The notes: generated by a model from the sequence alone, not told the origin. A DNA stretch of 37,224 bases from Oscillospiraceae bacterium (GCA_015065505.1 SVQE01000022.1:1-37224); one strand, 5' to 3'. Numbered from the stretch's first letter, positions 6,483 to 15,076 are shown. Translations and numbers: made by a program.

Positions 6483-9400
6483 ACTTTATCCCACCCTTCA
6501 ATTATTTTGAAAGTAAATTTTCCAAAACCTCGTTTCTTAACGCGAATAACTAAATCTTTTCCATTATTATGGCGTTCTAATCTAGTTGCCATTAGATTAA
6601 TATATCCACATATTACTCCACACGTGCCAGTAAATACCGCATCCACTATAGTTGGAACAACACTCCCGCCATCAGTAACTGGTAATAGCGCTAATCCAAT
6701 CGCTATTCCCGCACCACCAATAGCTGCAATAATGCCTATTATATCAGCGCTTGATTGTAAGTTTAATATAACTTTTTTTACCTCCTTTTTTTCAATAAAA
6801 ATGTATAAATACTTATAATCAGTCTTAAATCTTGATATTAATTTATTTAGTTTATCAATGTTTTTTGCTAAATCCTTTAATGCATTTTCTATCTTTTTCT
6901 TAGCTTTGTCAGATAGTTTCTTCTTGCTTCCAGTTGGATCCTCATTATTCACTGGATCATTACAACAGTATGCAAACAGATTAAGCCCGTTAACTTCGTC
7001 CTTACAATACTGCGCTATTTCCGGAATATCCGCATTTATAAATCTGCAAATTGAAGGGTCATAATATCTTGATTGAAGATAGTAATACCCCGTTTCATAA
7101 TCATAGTAATAGCCGCGGTAAAGAATCGGGTTGATTTGTGAAAGAAGAAGGTGTTCGGGATTTGTGTCGTTAGTATTTGTATAATCAATACTATGAACTC
7201 CGCCCCATTCATCATATTCATACTGGAATAATTCAAGCCCGTCTTCATCCGTTACAGCCATAACATCATTTTGCTGATTGGTGATATAGAGATACTGCGT
7301 TCCGTTGAAAACAACACCTATCGGCGCTCCGAAATTATCGTATTCAAAAACCATTGTGTTTGTTCCGTCAGTTTGAGAGAGGATAACTCCGTCGCGAGTA
7401 TTGAACTGAGTTGTAACTCCGTTAACGGTTTTACTTGTTCTTATTCCGTTTTCATCATATGTGTATGAATATGAATCGTCGCCCTCGGTTACGCTTGCAA
7501 GATTTCTGCCTGCGCTCCATGTGAAGCTTCTGTTTCCGAAGGTTAAAACGTTTCCGTTTGCGTCATAGGTTAAACTATCATTATTAACAGAAACGAGTAT
7601 ATCAGTCCAGCCTGATTGCGCATATGTGAAGCTTGTATTTGTTTTTTGAGTTGTGTTTATGGGTGTGTTTCGGGTGAATTTATACTTGATTTTGCTTGTT
7701 ACATTTCCTCTTGAATCATATGCATAAGTTGCGGTGTGAGTTGGATAATAATTAATATTAGCGCGAGTTATCTGACCATTGCTGTCGTAATAATAATCAT
7801 TATCATATCCTGAATAACCGTATCTTATAATTTGATTCGAGGAGTTATATTCTTCAAGAATATCATATGTAAAACATCCGCTATAATCTGTATATTCAAC
7901 GCTTTTTTCCGATATATTTCCATTTTCATCATATTCATATTCAGAGGAGCCCGAAACGGAATTATTAAATTTAAGCGAATCCTCGGTTATATTATAATCC
8001 TCACCCTCTTCATAGGAATACTCAATTTCGTTATTTCCTGTTGAATGAGTTATTGAATTATTCTTGATAACCGTTGAATATGCCGTTCCGAAATGGTTTT
8101 CGGATATATCTGTTTCGGCTTCAATCTGATTCGCTTCATCCTCTTCTATTTCGGTTGCCGAGTAGGAATAAACAAGGGAATTATCCGAAATTTTGCGAAC
8201 CTCATAATCCTCGCCGTCATAAATATATTTCAAGCCCGTATCAGTGTTTATCTTTTGTTCGAGCTCGCCATTGTCATAGATATATGTTAAATACGGCGTT
8301 GAGGAGTTATTATGATACTGATACTGCAAATTACCGCTGACGTCATCATAAACATAACGAATTGAGTCGCCGTTTGCATAAACGGTTGCGGTTAAAGTAA
8401 CTCCGTCATTTTGATATGTGTTTGAAACAGTTGTTACATTAGCTATTTTTACCGCCGTTTCCATTCCTTTTACATTATAATCAAATTCATATATATCAAA
8501 GGATTCAGTTGCTTTTTCACCGGTTGGATGATAAGTATATGTTGTTTCAACACCAAGGCGGTTTGTTTCCGAGGTCAAGTTTCCTGTTGTGCTATCGTAG
8601 ATATAGGTGTGACCCGCGGTTGAATCGGAATAGGTGTTTTCACTCGGCAAGCCTTCAAGCGTTTCGTCATAATCCTTAGGCTCAATTTCCTGAACAACCC
8701 TGCCAAGATTATCATAGAGCGTTCTTGTTATCTCTCCGTTTTCATTTGAAAGAAGAGTTTTGCCGGCAGCGTCATAAATATATGAAGAGTTATCATTTCC
8801 CGTTGCCGAGGTTAAAAGATTGCCGAGGCTATCATACGTATACGTTGTAACGGTTGAAACAGGCTCGTTATTTTCAATTTTAGTATATGTTTCCTGAGTT
8901 ATATTTCCAGCCGTATCATAAACATAGGAATAACTCTCGCCGTTGCTCAAGGTTTCGCTTAAAACTCTTCCGCTGCTATCATAAGTATACGATATTGTAT
9001 CAAAGCATGTCAAGGTGTTATCGTAAACGCTCGGAGCAGTTCCTTCAAAGCCTTCCTTTAAGGTTGCATATATAAGAATGTTTCCGTTATTATCATATGT
9101 ATAGTACTGATGGCTGTCGTCATATTGCTCATGAATCAATCTTTTGTTGTTATCGTAGGTATAACTTGCACTGTAGTTTTCATCACCTCCGGTGACTGTC
9201 ATTGATTCCAGCAAACCGCTGTTTGAGTTATACGTATATGATGTTACTTCATTTCCAACCGTTTCGGTTGCCACTCTGAATTTGCTGTCATATGTATATG
9301 CTGTTGTTGTTCCGTATTCATCGGTATATGAAACGGGAAGGAACGCATCGTTATACACTGTTGATGTTGTTTCGCCCGACGAGGTTAAGGTGGTATACAG

Positions 9401-10498
9401 CTTTTGATTATCCGTGTATGTATACTGTATCCAAGAACCGTTATCGTAGGTTATTTTTTTCAATCTTCCGTTTGAATAATACTCAATTGATTTATCATTG
9501 CTTTTAGTCATTCTGAAATCAGATGCATTATTAACATACTGATATTTTCCGAGATATGCGCCTGATTGGTCTTTAACCTGAATATATCTTCCCCACTTAG
9601 TTGTGTATTCAATATCGTTGTTATTCGGGTCGGTTATTGTTTTAACGCTGTAGTACTGAACATCAGGGTCATTAACAGCTTCAACCGCTTCATAATCTGA
9701 AACTGCAAAGGTTCTTGAGCCGTCTGTTATTGATATTTCATCAGAATTTGTTGTTCTTGTAAGATTTAAAGTATTGCCGTTATAATCCTCTATAGCGCTG
9801 AGATAGGCAATGCTGTTTAAAAGCCTTATTGCAAAATGATATTTATATTCGCCGTCATCGTAAAGATATTCGCTTGAAGTTTTGGTTACGGTTTTTCCGG
9901 TTATCTGGTCAACATATGTGTTTGCTGCAGTTCTGATAAAAGGCGTTTCACTGCCATCCGGCAGGGTTACCTTAAGATAGCTTCCTGCGGTTGCAATTTT
10001 TGAATGAATTGATTCAAACCAGTTTTTATCTGCGCTGTTATATATTCTTGTATACCCGAAATCGATTCCGTTATAGGAAAAATCGAAATCAGTTGAATAA
10101 TCGGTGTAAACTCCGATTGCTTTATCCGTGTTTGAAAAATTATTGTATATTTCAGTGCCTTTATTTCCGATTTTGGCATAAACGGTTGTTGTTTGATGCG
10201 CAGGAATAGTAAACGGCATAGAATAATCAAACCAGGTGTTTCCGTCAAAGCTGTATTTAAGAGTTGTTGTATCCGAATAGTTTTCTCTGTATAATCCAAC
10301 AAGTTCACCGTATCTATAAAAAATCGGAACGGGATTAAGAGATGCTTTTGCAACAATCTTCTCTCTCAAATCAATGTAATCCGAAAGCAAAAAGTTATCA
10401 ACCGTCATTGAAACAAAGGTTCCGAAAGCAAGGATTAACGAAAGTGTTAAGCTGATAATTCTTTTGGTTATTCTGGGCTTATAAGATTTTTGTTTCAT
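6479..10498 (-). CDS. Secreted RHS/YD-repeat protein with variable C-terminal tip (candidate polymorphic toxin)
   Basis: The protein has 1339 residues. Residues 1-31 form a long signal peptide (basic start, hydrophobic core 14-31). Residues ~50-260 are a beta-rich N-terminal region. From ~290 to ~1125 there are many YD repeats (YTYDSSGRVLSE, YVYDTAGNITQE, YIYDAAGKTLLS). Residues 1126-1190 are the RHS-associated core (TGYYYLQSRYYDPSICRF, then NLFAYCCNDPVNNEDPTG). The tip after DPTG is 149 residues: a Lys-rich charged helix region (1191-1252), two hydrophobic Gly-rich helices (1253-1274 and 1279-1304) and a cationic end. No nuclease, deaminase or ADP-ribosyltransferase motif is visible. RHS shells encapsulate a C-terminal toxin; the pore-former reading is my inference. 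AAAGGAG precedes the ATG. The downstream coupled gene is the likely immunity gene. Confidence 0.88.
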   Translation of the reverse strand: MKQKSYKPRITKRIISLTLSLILAFGTFVSMTVDNFLLSDYIDLREKIVAKASLNPVPIFYRYGELVGLYRENYSDTTTLKYSFDGNTWFDYSMPFTIPAHQTTTVYAKIGNKGTEIYNNFSNTDKAIGVYTDYSTDFDFSYNGIDFGYTRIYNSADKNWFESIHSKIATAGSYLKVTLPDGSETPFIRTAANTYVDQITGKTVTKTSSEYLYDDGEYKYHFAIRLLNSIAYLSAIEDYNGNTLNLTRTTNSDEISITDGSRTFAVSDYEAVEAVNDPDVQYYSVKTITDPNNNDIEYTTKWGRYIQVKDQSGAYLGKYQYVNNASDFRMTKSNDKSIEYYSNGRLKKITYDNGSWIQYTYTDNQKLYTTLTSSGETTSTVYNDAFLPVSYTDEYGTTTAYTYDSKFRVATETVGNEVTSYTYNSNSGLLESMTVTGGDENYSASYTYDNNKRLIHEQYDDSHQYYTYDNNGNILIYATLKEGFEGTAPSVYDNTLTCFDTISYTYDSSGRVLSETLSNGESYSYVYDTAGNITQETYTKIENNEPVSTVTTYTYDSLGNLLTSATGNDNSSYIYDAAGKTLLSNENGEITRTLYDNLGRVVQEIEPKDYDETLEGLPSENTYSDSTAGHTYIYDSTTGNLTSETNRLGVETTYTYHPTGEKATESFDIYEFDYNVKGMETAVKIANVTTVSNTYQNDGVTLTATVYANGDSIRYVYDDVSGNLQYQYHNNSSTPYLTYIYDNGELEQKINTDTGLKYIYDGEDYEVRKISDNSLVYSYSATEIEEDEANQIEAETDISENHFGTAYSTVIKNNSITHSTGNNEIEYSYEEGEDYNITEDSLKFNNSVSGSSEYEYDENGNISEKSVEYTDYSGCFTYDILEEYNSSNQIIRYGYSGYDNDYYYDSNGQITRANINYYPTHTATYAYDSRGNVTSKIKYKFTRNTPINTTQKTNTSFTYAQSGWTDILVSVNNDSLTYDANGNVLTFGNRSFTWSAGRNLASVTEGDDSYSYTYDENGIRTSKTVNGVTTQFNTRDGVILSQTDGTNTMVFEYDNFGAPIGVVFNGTQYLYITNQQNDVMAVTDEDGLELFQYEYDEWGGVHSIDYTNTNDTNPEHLLLSQINPILYRGYYYDYETGYYYLQSRYYDPSICRFINADIPEIAQYCKDEVNGLNLFAYCCNDPVNNEDPTGSKKKLSDKAKKKIENALKDLAKNIDKLNKLISRFKTDYKYLYIFIEKKEVKKVILNLQSSADIIGIIAAIGGAGIAIGLALLPVTDGGSVVPTIVDAVFTGTCGVICGYINLMATRLERHNNGKDLVIRVKKRGFGKFTFKIIEGWDKV

Positions 10499-10541
10499 AA
10501 ATATATTCTCCTTTCTTTAAATAATCCGGTTTTCTCACTAA

Positions 10542-10563
10542 GGGAGGGCTCGGAGTCCCTCCC
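10542..10563 (-). promoter_or_regulatory. Intergenic hairpin between secreted protein and RHS genes
   Basis: GGGAGGG and CCCTCCC form a 7-bp GC-only stem with an 8-base loop. On the minus strand it is followed by TTAGTGAGAAAACC, not a U-run, so it is a weak terminator at best. It may protect mRNA ends or set the ratio between the two genes. Confidence 0.45.
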
Positions 10564-10580
10564 AAGTATTCGGGAAATAA

Positions 10581-11003
10581 TTAACTATATGTTTTTTGAA
10601 CATTTTTTGTTATTTTGTCGTCCGAGCCGCCTGTTCCCGATATAACAAAAACAACGTGAGCACGATAAGTGCCTGTGCTTGAAAGCTGAACGGAATGACT
10701 CTTTGAATAATTGGTTGAAGTTGAATTATCGGTCCAGCTTCCGCCGCTTACTGTCACCCAGATTATGCCAACCTTCTTTTGGACTTTTGTTGTTATTGTT
10801 GCACTTTGAAAATAGCCGGTTCTGCCTTTATAGCTGTTTTTAACCGTAGCATATCCTGTACTTGAAATTGCAAACGAGGTTGTTGCTGATTCTGTATTAT
10901 TATATCTGTATATTATTTCATCATCAGAATCACTTGCGTATGCAACTGTTGTTAGTCCAAACACAAACAAAAAGCACAACAATAAAGCAATAAATTTTTT
11001 CAT
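10581..11003 (-). CDS. Small secreted protein, unknown family (140 aa)
   Basis: Residues 1-25 are a classical signal peptide (MKKFIALLLCFLFVFGLTTV, with cleavage probably after AYA). The mature ~115 residues are Ser/Thr/Gly-rich with alternating hydrophobics (ATITTKVQKKVGIIWVTVSGG, TYRAHVVFVISGTGG), suggesting an all-beta, Ig-like or C2-like sandwich. It has no Cys. An upstream in-frame ATG exists, but AGGAGGTG is placed for the start chosen here. It lies between the sigma/anti-sigma pair and the RHS gene on the same strand, so it may be an export helper, a wall-binding partner or a separate sigma target. The ribosome site is in a long hairpin (see 11013-11065). Confidence 0.7.
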   Translation of the reverse strand: MKKFIALLLCFLFVFGLTTVAYASDSDDEIIYRYNNTESATTSFAISSTGYATVKNSYKGRTGYFQSATITTKVQKKVGIIWVTVSGGSWTDNSTSTNYSKSHSVQLSSTGTYRAHVVFVISGTGGSDDKITKNVQKTYS

Positions 11004-11012
11004 AACAAAACA

Positions 11013-11065
11013 CCTCCTTCCCTTGTTGCTTATATTGCCTACAATATATACAACAAGGAAGGAGG
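11013..11065 (-). promoter_or_regulatory. Long hairpin covering the ribosome site of the secreted-protein gene
   Basis: The arms CCTCCTTCCCTTGTTG (11013-11028) and CAACAAGGAAGGAGG (11051-11065) pair over 15 bp with one bulge. The loop itself folds as TATATTG/CAATATA (11031-11037 with 11042-11048), giving a nearly continuous stem of about 22 bp. On the minus-strand RNA the 3' arm contains the Shine-Dalgarno AAGGAGG of the 140-residue protein, so folding would hide it. The stem is followed by TGTTTTGTT, so it could also act as an attenuator after the anti-sigma gene. Confidence 0.6.
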
Positions 11066-11084
11066 AAAAATGTGACATAAATAA

Positions 11085-11759
11085 TTATATTTTTTCAGAA
11101 ATATTTTTTGCAATATCAACTAATTCATTGTTAATTTTATCAGGAACAGATATTTCAAACCAATATTTATTATTTGTCCACGCTAATAATGTATTAATGC
11201 CGCTCCCGTGAATATAACCCGGAAAACCATTAACTTCTGTTTTTTCGTAATAATGCTCGTTATCTATTGAAATGTCAGAATTAAGAATATCTTGAGTAAA
11301 AACAATCTCTTCACCCTTTTCGTTTTCCCAAATTGCAAATACGCCTAATTCGTCTGACTCGTATTGTTTTAGCTCAAAGCCTTCGGGAACATATCCGAGA
11401 GTGTAGGCGGTTTCAATTGTTTCGGGAGTTGGAGCTGAATTCTCACTCAATGTAATCTGAGTGTTGGTTGAAAACACTCTTTCAATGAATTCAACAATTT
11501 TTTCTCTTGAAGCCGAAACGCTCATCAAGCCTGTTAAAAGAATGATTAATGAGATAATCGCTGCAATTAAAGCTCTTGAAAGCTTCTTTCTTGAAGCAAA
11601 GCTTATGCGCTTGTCCTTATTAATGAGCTTATTCATTTTTCTTTCAAAGGCTTCGGAAAAGTCAAAAGGAAAGCTATCTTTATCAAAATATTTTTCTGTT
11701 TCAATTAAATCCGCTTCCAAAAACGCTTTAATAAATAATTCCTTTTCAGCAGTCATCAT
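11085..11759 (-). CDS. Putative anti-sigma factor with DUF4367 domain
   Basis: Residues ~1-55 are a charged, helical N-terminal region likely to be cytoplasmic (EADLIETEKYFDKDSFPFDF, FERKMNKLI). One transmembrane helix follows at ~60-80 (ALIAAIISLIILLTGLMS). The outer part carries TLGYVPEGFELKQYE, FAIWENEKGEEIVFTQ and NGFPGYIHGSGINTLLAW, the pattern of DUF4367 domains. Proteins of this build are commonly encoded beside ECF sigma factors and presumed to hold them at the membrane. The start is the ATG at 11759 behind AGGTGAT; GTG at 11765 and ATG at 11756 are alternatives. It overlaps the sigma gene by 14 bases, supporting the pairing. The signal sensed is unknown. Confidence 0.75.
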   Translation of the reverse strand: MMTAEKELFIKAFLEADLIETEKYFDKDSFPFDFSEAFERKMNKLINKDKRISFASRKKLSRALIAAIISLIILLTGLMSVSASREKIVEFIERVFSTNTQITLSENSAPTPETIETAYTLGYVPEGFELKQYESDELGVFAIWENEKGEEIVFTQDILNSDISIDNEHYYEKTEVNGFPGYIHGSGINTLLAWTNNKYWFEISVPDKINNELVDIAKNISEKI

Positions 11760-12288
11760 TATCACCTATTACATTTAATAATTCAGCTTTACCCCTTATT
11801 ATTCGAGTGCTCACAGTGTTTGGCTTCAAATCAAGCAAGGAAGCAATATCCTTTATTTTCATATCGCAAACATAGTGATAATACATAGGGATTTTATAAA
11901 TATCCTTAAGATTTTTTATAGCCTCAACAACAGCTTCATAGCTTTCTTTTTCAAAAAGCATATTGAAAAAATCTTCGTCGGAAATTTTGAGGTTATCGCT
12001 GTATTCAAGAAATTTGATTTTATTATTCTTATTATAGATATTAATTGCTGAATTTCTTGCCGCCTTAATGCAATATGAAAGCGTTCTTTTTGAAATTGCC
12101 TCATCAATTGATTTCATATTATTTGCAATGCCAACGAAGGCGTTGTGAACTGCGTCTTCCGAATCCTGCTTATTATTAAGAATCTCAAAAGCAGCGGCAT
12201 ACATTCTTTCCCTATATTCATAATAGATTATTTCAAATTTACTTTTATCCTTATCATCATCAATAAGGGTTAAATAAAAGAAGAGCAT
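11746..12288 (-). CDS. ECF-type RNA polymerase sigma factor (sigma-70 family)
   Basis: The protein has 180 residues. Region 2 is at ~22-60 (YYEYRERMYAAAFEILNN, then QDSEDAVHNAFVGI, the usual core-binding and -10 region), followed by a variable linker. Region 4 is at ~118-170 (IYKIPMYYHYVCDMKIKDIA, SLLDLKPNTVSTRIIRGKAEL), a helix-turn-helix for the -35 element. Regions 1 and 3 are absent, as in ECF sigmas. AGGAG lies before the ATG. The overlapping downstream gene encodes the presumed anti-sigma, and the secreted protein and RHS genes follow, making them plausible targets. The target promoter sequence cannot be assigned from one locus. Confidence 0.85.
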   Translation of the reverse strand: MLFFYLTLIDDDKDKSKFEIIYYEYRERMYAAAFEILNNKQDSEDAVHNAFVGIANNMKSIDEAISKRTLSYCIKAARNSAINIYNKNNKIKFLEYSDNLKISDEDFFNMLFEKESYEAVVEAIKNLKDIYKIPMYYHYVCDMKIKDIASLLDLKPNTVSTRIIRGKAELLNVIGDNDDC

Positions 12289-12345
12289 TTTTATTCTCCT
12301 GATATATATAACAATGAAAAACGGAGTTTCTCACATCTTTTTATA

Positions 12346-12374
12346 ATTTTATTATATTTTTTTCTTTCAGTCAA
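12346..12374 (-). promoter_or_regulatory. Promoter of the sigma/anti-sigma operon
   Basis: On the minus strand TTGACT (12369-12374), a 17-base spacer and TAAAAT (12346-12351) give a housekeeping-type promoter about 60 bases before the sigma start codon. The operon therefore appears to be transcribed at a basal level by sigma-A. Confidence 0.55.
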
Positions 12375-12437
12375 TAAAAGCGGAGGTCTAAAGATAATTG
12401 TTTTCTGAGAAAACCAAGGTGCTAATTACTATATGTA

Positions 12438-12561
12438 TAAACAAGTAGGGGCGAGTTTCCAAACCCGCCCAAATCGAATACTATATGTTATAGTTCAGGA
12501 GGGTCAGGAGACTCTCCCTTACATTTTTTTGGCTGCTGAGACAGCCACTTTAACTTGTTTA
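12438..12561. repeat. Composite palindromic intergenic element (MITE-like)
   Basis: The ends TAAACAAGT (12438-12446) and ACTTGTTTA (12553-12561) are a perfect 9-bp inverted repeat. Inside lie three hairpins in a row: GGGCGAGTTT/AAACCCGCCC (12449-12470), GGAGGGTC/GACTCTCC (around 12498-12517) and GGCTG/CAGCC (12531-12546). The right end includes the stop codon of the WYL gene. It has no coding capacity. It may also terminate the WYL transcript. Confidence 0.5.
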
Positions 12562-13548
12562 CTTATAAAGCTTTGCAATGCCGGTTGCTCTTTCCTTAAC
12601 GGAATCTGCAAGTGATTTCGGCTCTACAACCTTGATTTTATCGCCGAAATTCATAATCCAGGAAACAAGCCCTTCGGATACTGCTGCATCGATTGTTGTT
12701 TCAAAATGGTCTGTATCAACTGCGGTGAGCGGAATTTTTGAACCGAAGCGATCCATAATCTGCTCTCTGAGGCTTAAATCACATAGCAAAACAACCTGTG
12801 AATTAACGCCCGAAAACATATTGAACATCTTTGATGTGTAATCGGCAACATCTATGCTGCCCTTATATTCGCTTACTTCATCAATGGGTCTTGCACATTC
12901 ATCAACAAGAGTTACCTTCTTGATGCGGTCGAGCCTTAAATTCATAAGGTTATCGTATTTTTCGTTGTTGCAGACAAGATAATAATGGTCGTCCTGCCAG
13001 ATAAGCGCATAAGGAGAAACCGTGAAGGTTTTTTCGGTATAGGACTTTTTGTTTTCCTTATCTATATTTCTTCTCTTATATTTGAAAGACACCTTTGATT
13101 TATTGATAATTGCTTCATTGAGAGCATCGATTACATAGTATATCTCTTCATTATCACATTTTGCGTTTGAATCGATATAAACCTGCGAAACGAGCTCCTC
13201 TGCCTGGTTTTTTGAAACAAGAGTTTCAAGCTTTTCAACAAGGCTCTGGGTTTTATTGGGAGTAATGAAGCCTGCCGATGTTACAGCGTCGATTAAAAGC
13301 CTTACCTCGGGAAGCTCGAATTTTCTTGTGCCGAGGAAGAAGCCTTTTTTCGGAGACATTGTTTTAACAATATCAAATCCGACGCTGCGGAGAACTGCAA
13401 TATCCGCATAAATTGATTTTCTTTCGCAGAGCATTCCGTCCTTCATTAATAAATCAATTAAATCAGTTGTTGAAAGCGGATTTGTTTCGTCCGAATAATC
13501 AACCAGATATTTATAAATAAGCAATGTTTTAGTTTTTGAACTTGCCAT
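12559..13548 (-). CDS. WYL-domain transcriptional regulator (HTH + WYL)
   Basis: The protein has 329 residues. The N-terminal ~70 residues form a DeoR/HTH_11-type winged helix (LSTTDLIDLLMKDGMLCERK, SIYADIAVLRSVGFDI). The WYL domain starts near residue 150 (KVSFKYKRRN, TFTVSPYALIWQDDHYYLVC, LMNLRLDRIKKVTLV), with a WCX-like C-terminal extension to the end. WYL domains bind ligands, in some cases nucleic acid, and switch the attached DNA-binding domain. GAGGTGA precedes the ATG and sits in the small palindrome TCACC/GGTGA. Targets are unknown; it is not obviously linked to the PBP gene upstream in transcription, and no phage-defence genes are adjacent. Confidence 0.85.
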   Translation of the reverse strand: MASSKTKTLLIYKYLVDYSDETNPLSTTDLIDLLMKDGMLCERKSIYADIAVLRSVGFDIVKTMSPKKGFFLGTRKFELPEVRLLIDAVTSAGFITPNKTQSLVEKLETLVSKNQAEELVSQVYIDSNAKCDNEEIYYVIDALNEAIINKSKVSFKYKRRNIDKENKKSYTEKTFTVSPYALIWQDDHYYLVCNNEKYDNLMNLRLDRIKKVTLVDECARPIDEVSEYKGSIDVADYTSKMFNMFSGVNSQVVLLCDLSLREQIMDRFGSKIPLTAVDTDHFETTIDAAVSEGLVSWIMNFGDKIKVVEPKSLADSVKERATGIAKLYK

Positions 13549-13573
13549 AAAATCACCTCAGTTGGTGATTATA

Positions 13574-15073
13574 TCACAAGTAATTCAGTTTTTCAACAAT
13601 TTCTCTGTAAATAGGAGCACAATCTTCATTTCCGCTTTTTCCGTTCTCTTTCATAACAACAATGGCGTATTCAGGGTTTTCGGAGGGATACACTCCTGCA
13701 AACCAGGTATTGAGAATTTCAGTGCCTAAAATATATCTTCCGGTTTGCGCCGTTGCTGTTTTGCCCGAGGACTTATGATAGCTATCCTCTGCGCTTTTAC
13801 CCGTTCCGTTTTCAACAACATTTCGAAGCATATTAAGCAATTCTTTTGATGTTTCTTCGCTTAAAACTCTTGTTGATGCTTTATATTTAACAATATCCTC
13901 ATTTGCGTTTTCATCAAGGCTTGAATAGACTAAGCGCACCTGATTTTTAACGCCCATATTGCCTATTGTACAGAGTGAATAGCACATCTGCAGCGGCGAA
14001 ACAGTCAGCTTGCCCTGACCGAAGCCGAAAAGAGATAGCTCACCTTTTGACGACAGCTCTTCTTTATTCGGAAGATTGGCTGTTTTGAAGCTCCATTCAT
14101 CATATAGCTTTATATCATCATTGAAGCCGAGCTTATCGGCGGTTGCAAGAAGCTTTTTACTGCCGAGCTTCTGAGCAAGATTAACAAAATAGCAGTTGCA
14201 GGAATTTGAAAGCGCATCGCTCAGATTTTCAAAGCCGTGATTATGATTTTTCTGGCAGGAAAACTCTGTGTCGCCCACCGTTGTTTTACCCGAGCAGTTA
14301 TAATAAAACTCAATATCATTTTCAAGCGCGCAGGCTGCAACAATTATTTTAAAAACCGAGCCTACATTATATTGTGAAAACGCTTTATTAAGATAACTTT
14401 TGTCGGGCTTTGAAATGCAGGTAAGAATTGAAGAGGTTTTAACATCCATTATCACAACGCAGCCGTTTTGCATATCGGACAGCGCGCTATAGGCTATTTC
14501 TTCAACCTTTTTATCAAGAGTTAATCTTATTCCTTTGATATTACTGAGGCTTTCTTCAAATTCCTCGCCCTCATCGCCCCGAAGCATTCTGCCGAGCGCG
14601 TCTATATGAAAACGCATTTCTCTTTTGCCGCAGGGCTCCACATATGACAGCAAGCCCGATGACGCTTTGCTTATTAACTGACTCTGAACACATTCATAAT
14701 CGCTCATTCTGAAGGTTTTAATGTATTTTTCATTGCCTATTTTCGATTCATCAACATATTTAACCAAGGGATAGCCTGCTTTGAGCTCATTTGTTATTTC
14801 GTTTATCTGTGAGGACGGAAAAAGGTTGTGCAAATCGGTTAATGTTCTCTCATTAGGACGAAGCACAGCGGCATATTTATCCCTATTATCCGTCAGCTTT
14901 TCAAGATTATAGTAGTAAATAACGGGATAGAGCGTTTCGAGGTTTAAAACATAGCTGTTATAGCTTTCGGAAACAGTGAAGTCATTGCTGAAAACAATAT
15001 ATGCAATTCTTCCGCAGATAGAAACAAACAAAAACGCTATTATGCATAGCATTGAAACAAATCTTTTTTTCAT
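13574..15073 (-). CDS. Class B penicillin-binding protein (transpeptidase, FtsI/SpoVD-like)
   Basis: This 499-residue peptidoglycan cross-linking enzyme is anchored by one N-terminal helix (residues ~5-28), with its active domain outside. The penicillin-binding motifs are SVFK (S239 nucleophile, K242), SCN (291-293) and K438-T-A in SSGKTATAQTG. FGQGKLTVSPLQM (351-363) is the usual segment between them. The third motif is KTA instead of the common KTG, a variation that can affect beta-lactam fit. The part before the transpeptidase domain is short (~185 residues), without PASTA repeats, so it is smaller than typical FtsI or SpoVD. GGGAGGG is the ribosome site and lies in a hairpin. It may act in division, elongation or sporulation; the exact role is unclear. 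Confidence 0.88.
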   Translation of the reverse strand: MKKRFVSMLCIIAFLFVSICGRIAYIVFSNDFTVSESYNSYVLNLETLYPVIYYYNLEKLTDNRDKYAAVLRPNERTLTDLHNLFPSSQINEITNELKAGYPLVKYVDESKIGNEKYIKTFRMSDYECVQSQLISKASSGLLSYVEPCGKREMRFHIDALGRMLRGDEGEEFEESLSNIKGIRLTLDKKVEEIAYSALSDMQNGCVVIMDVKTSSILTCISKPDKSYLNKAFSQYNVGSVFKIIVAACALENDIEFYYNCSGKTTVGDTEFSCQKNHNHGFENLSDALSNSCNCYFVNLAQKLGSKKLLATADKLGFNDDIKLYDEWSFKTANLPNKEELSSKGELSLFGFGQGKLTVSPLQMCYSLCTIGNMGVKNQVRLVYSSLDENANEDIVKYKASTRVLSEETSKELLNMLRNVVENGTGKSAEDSYHKSSGKTATAQTGRYILGTEILNTWFAGVYPSENPEYAIVVMKENGKSGNEDCAPIYREIVEKLNYL

Positions 15074-15076
15074 AAC

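Noticed and set aside
6482-6928. Nuclease or deaminase domain in the RHS tip
   Set aside because: No HNH, HxxD-type, AHH, deaminase HxE/CxxC or ADP-ribosyltransferase motif is visible; the tip is dominated by two hydrophobic helices.
11003-11078. Longer start for the 140-residue secreted protein
   Set aside because: The upstream extension lacks a ribosome site, crosses the hairpin and would bury the signal peptide; AGGAGGTG is correctly placed for the shorter start.
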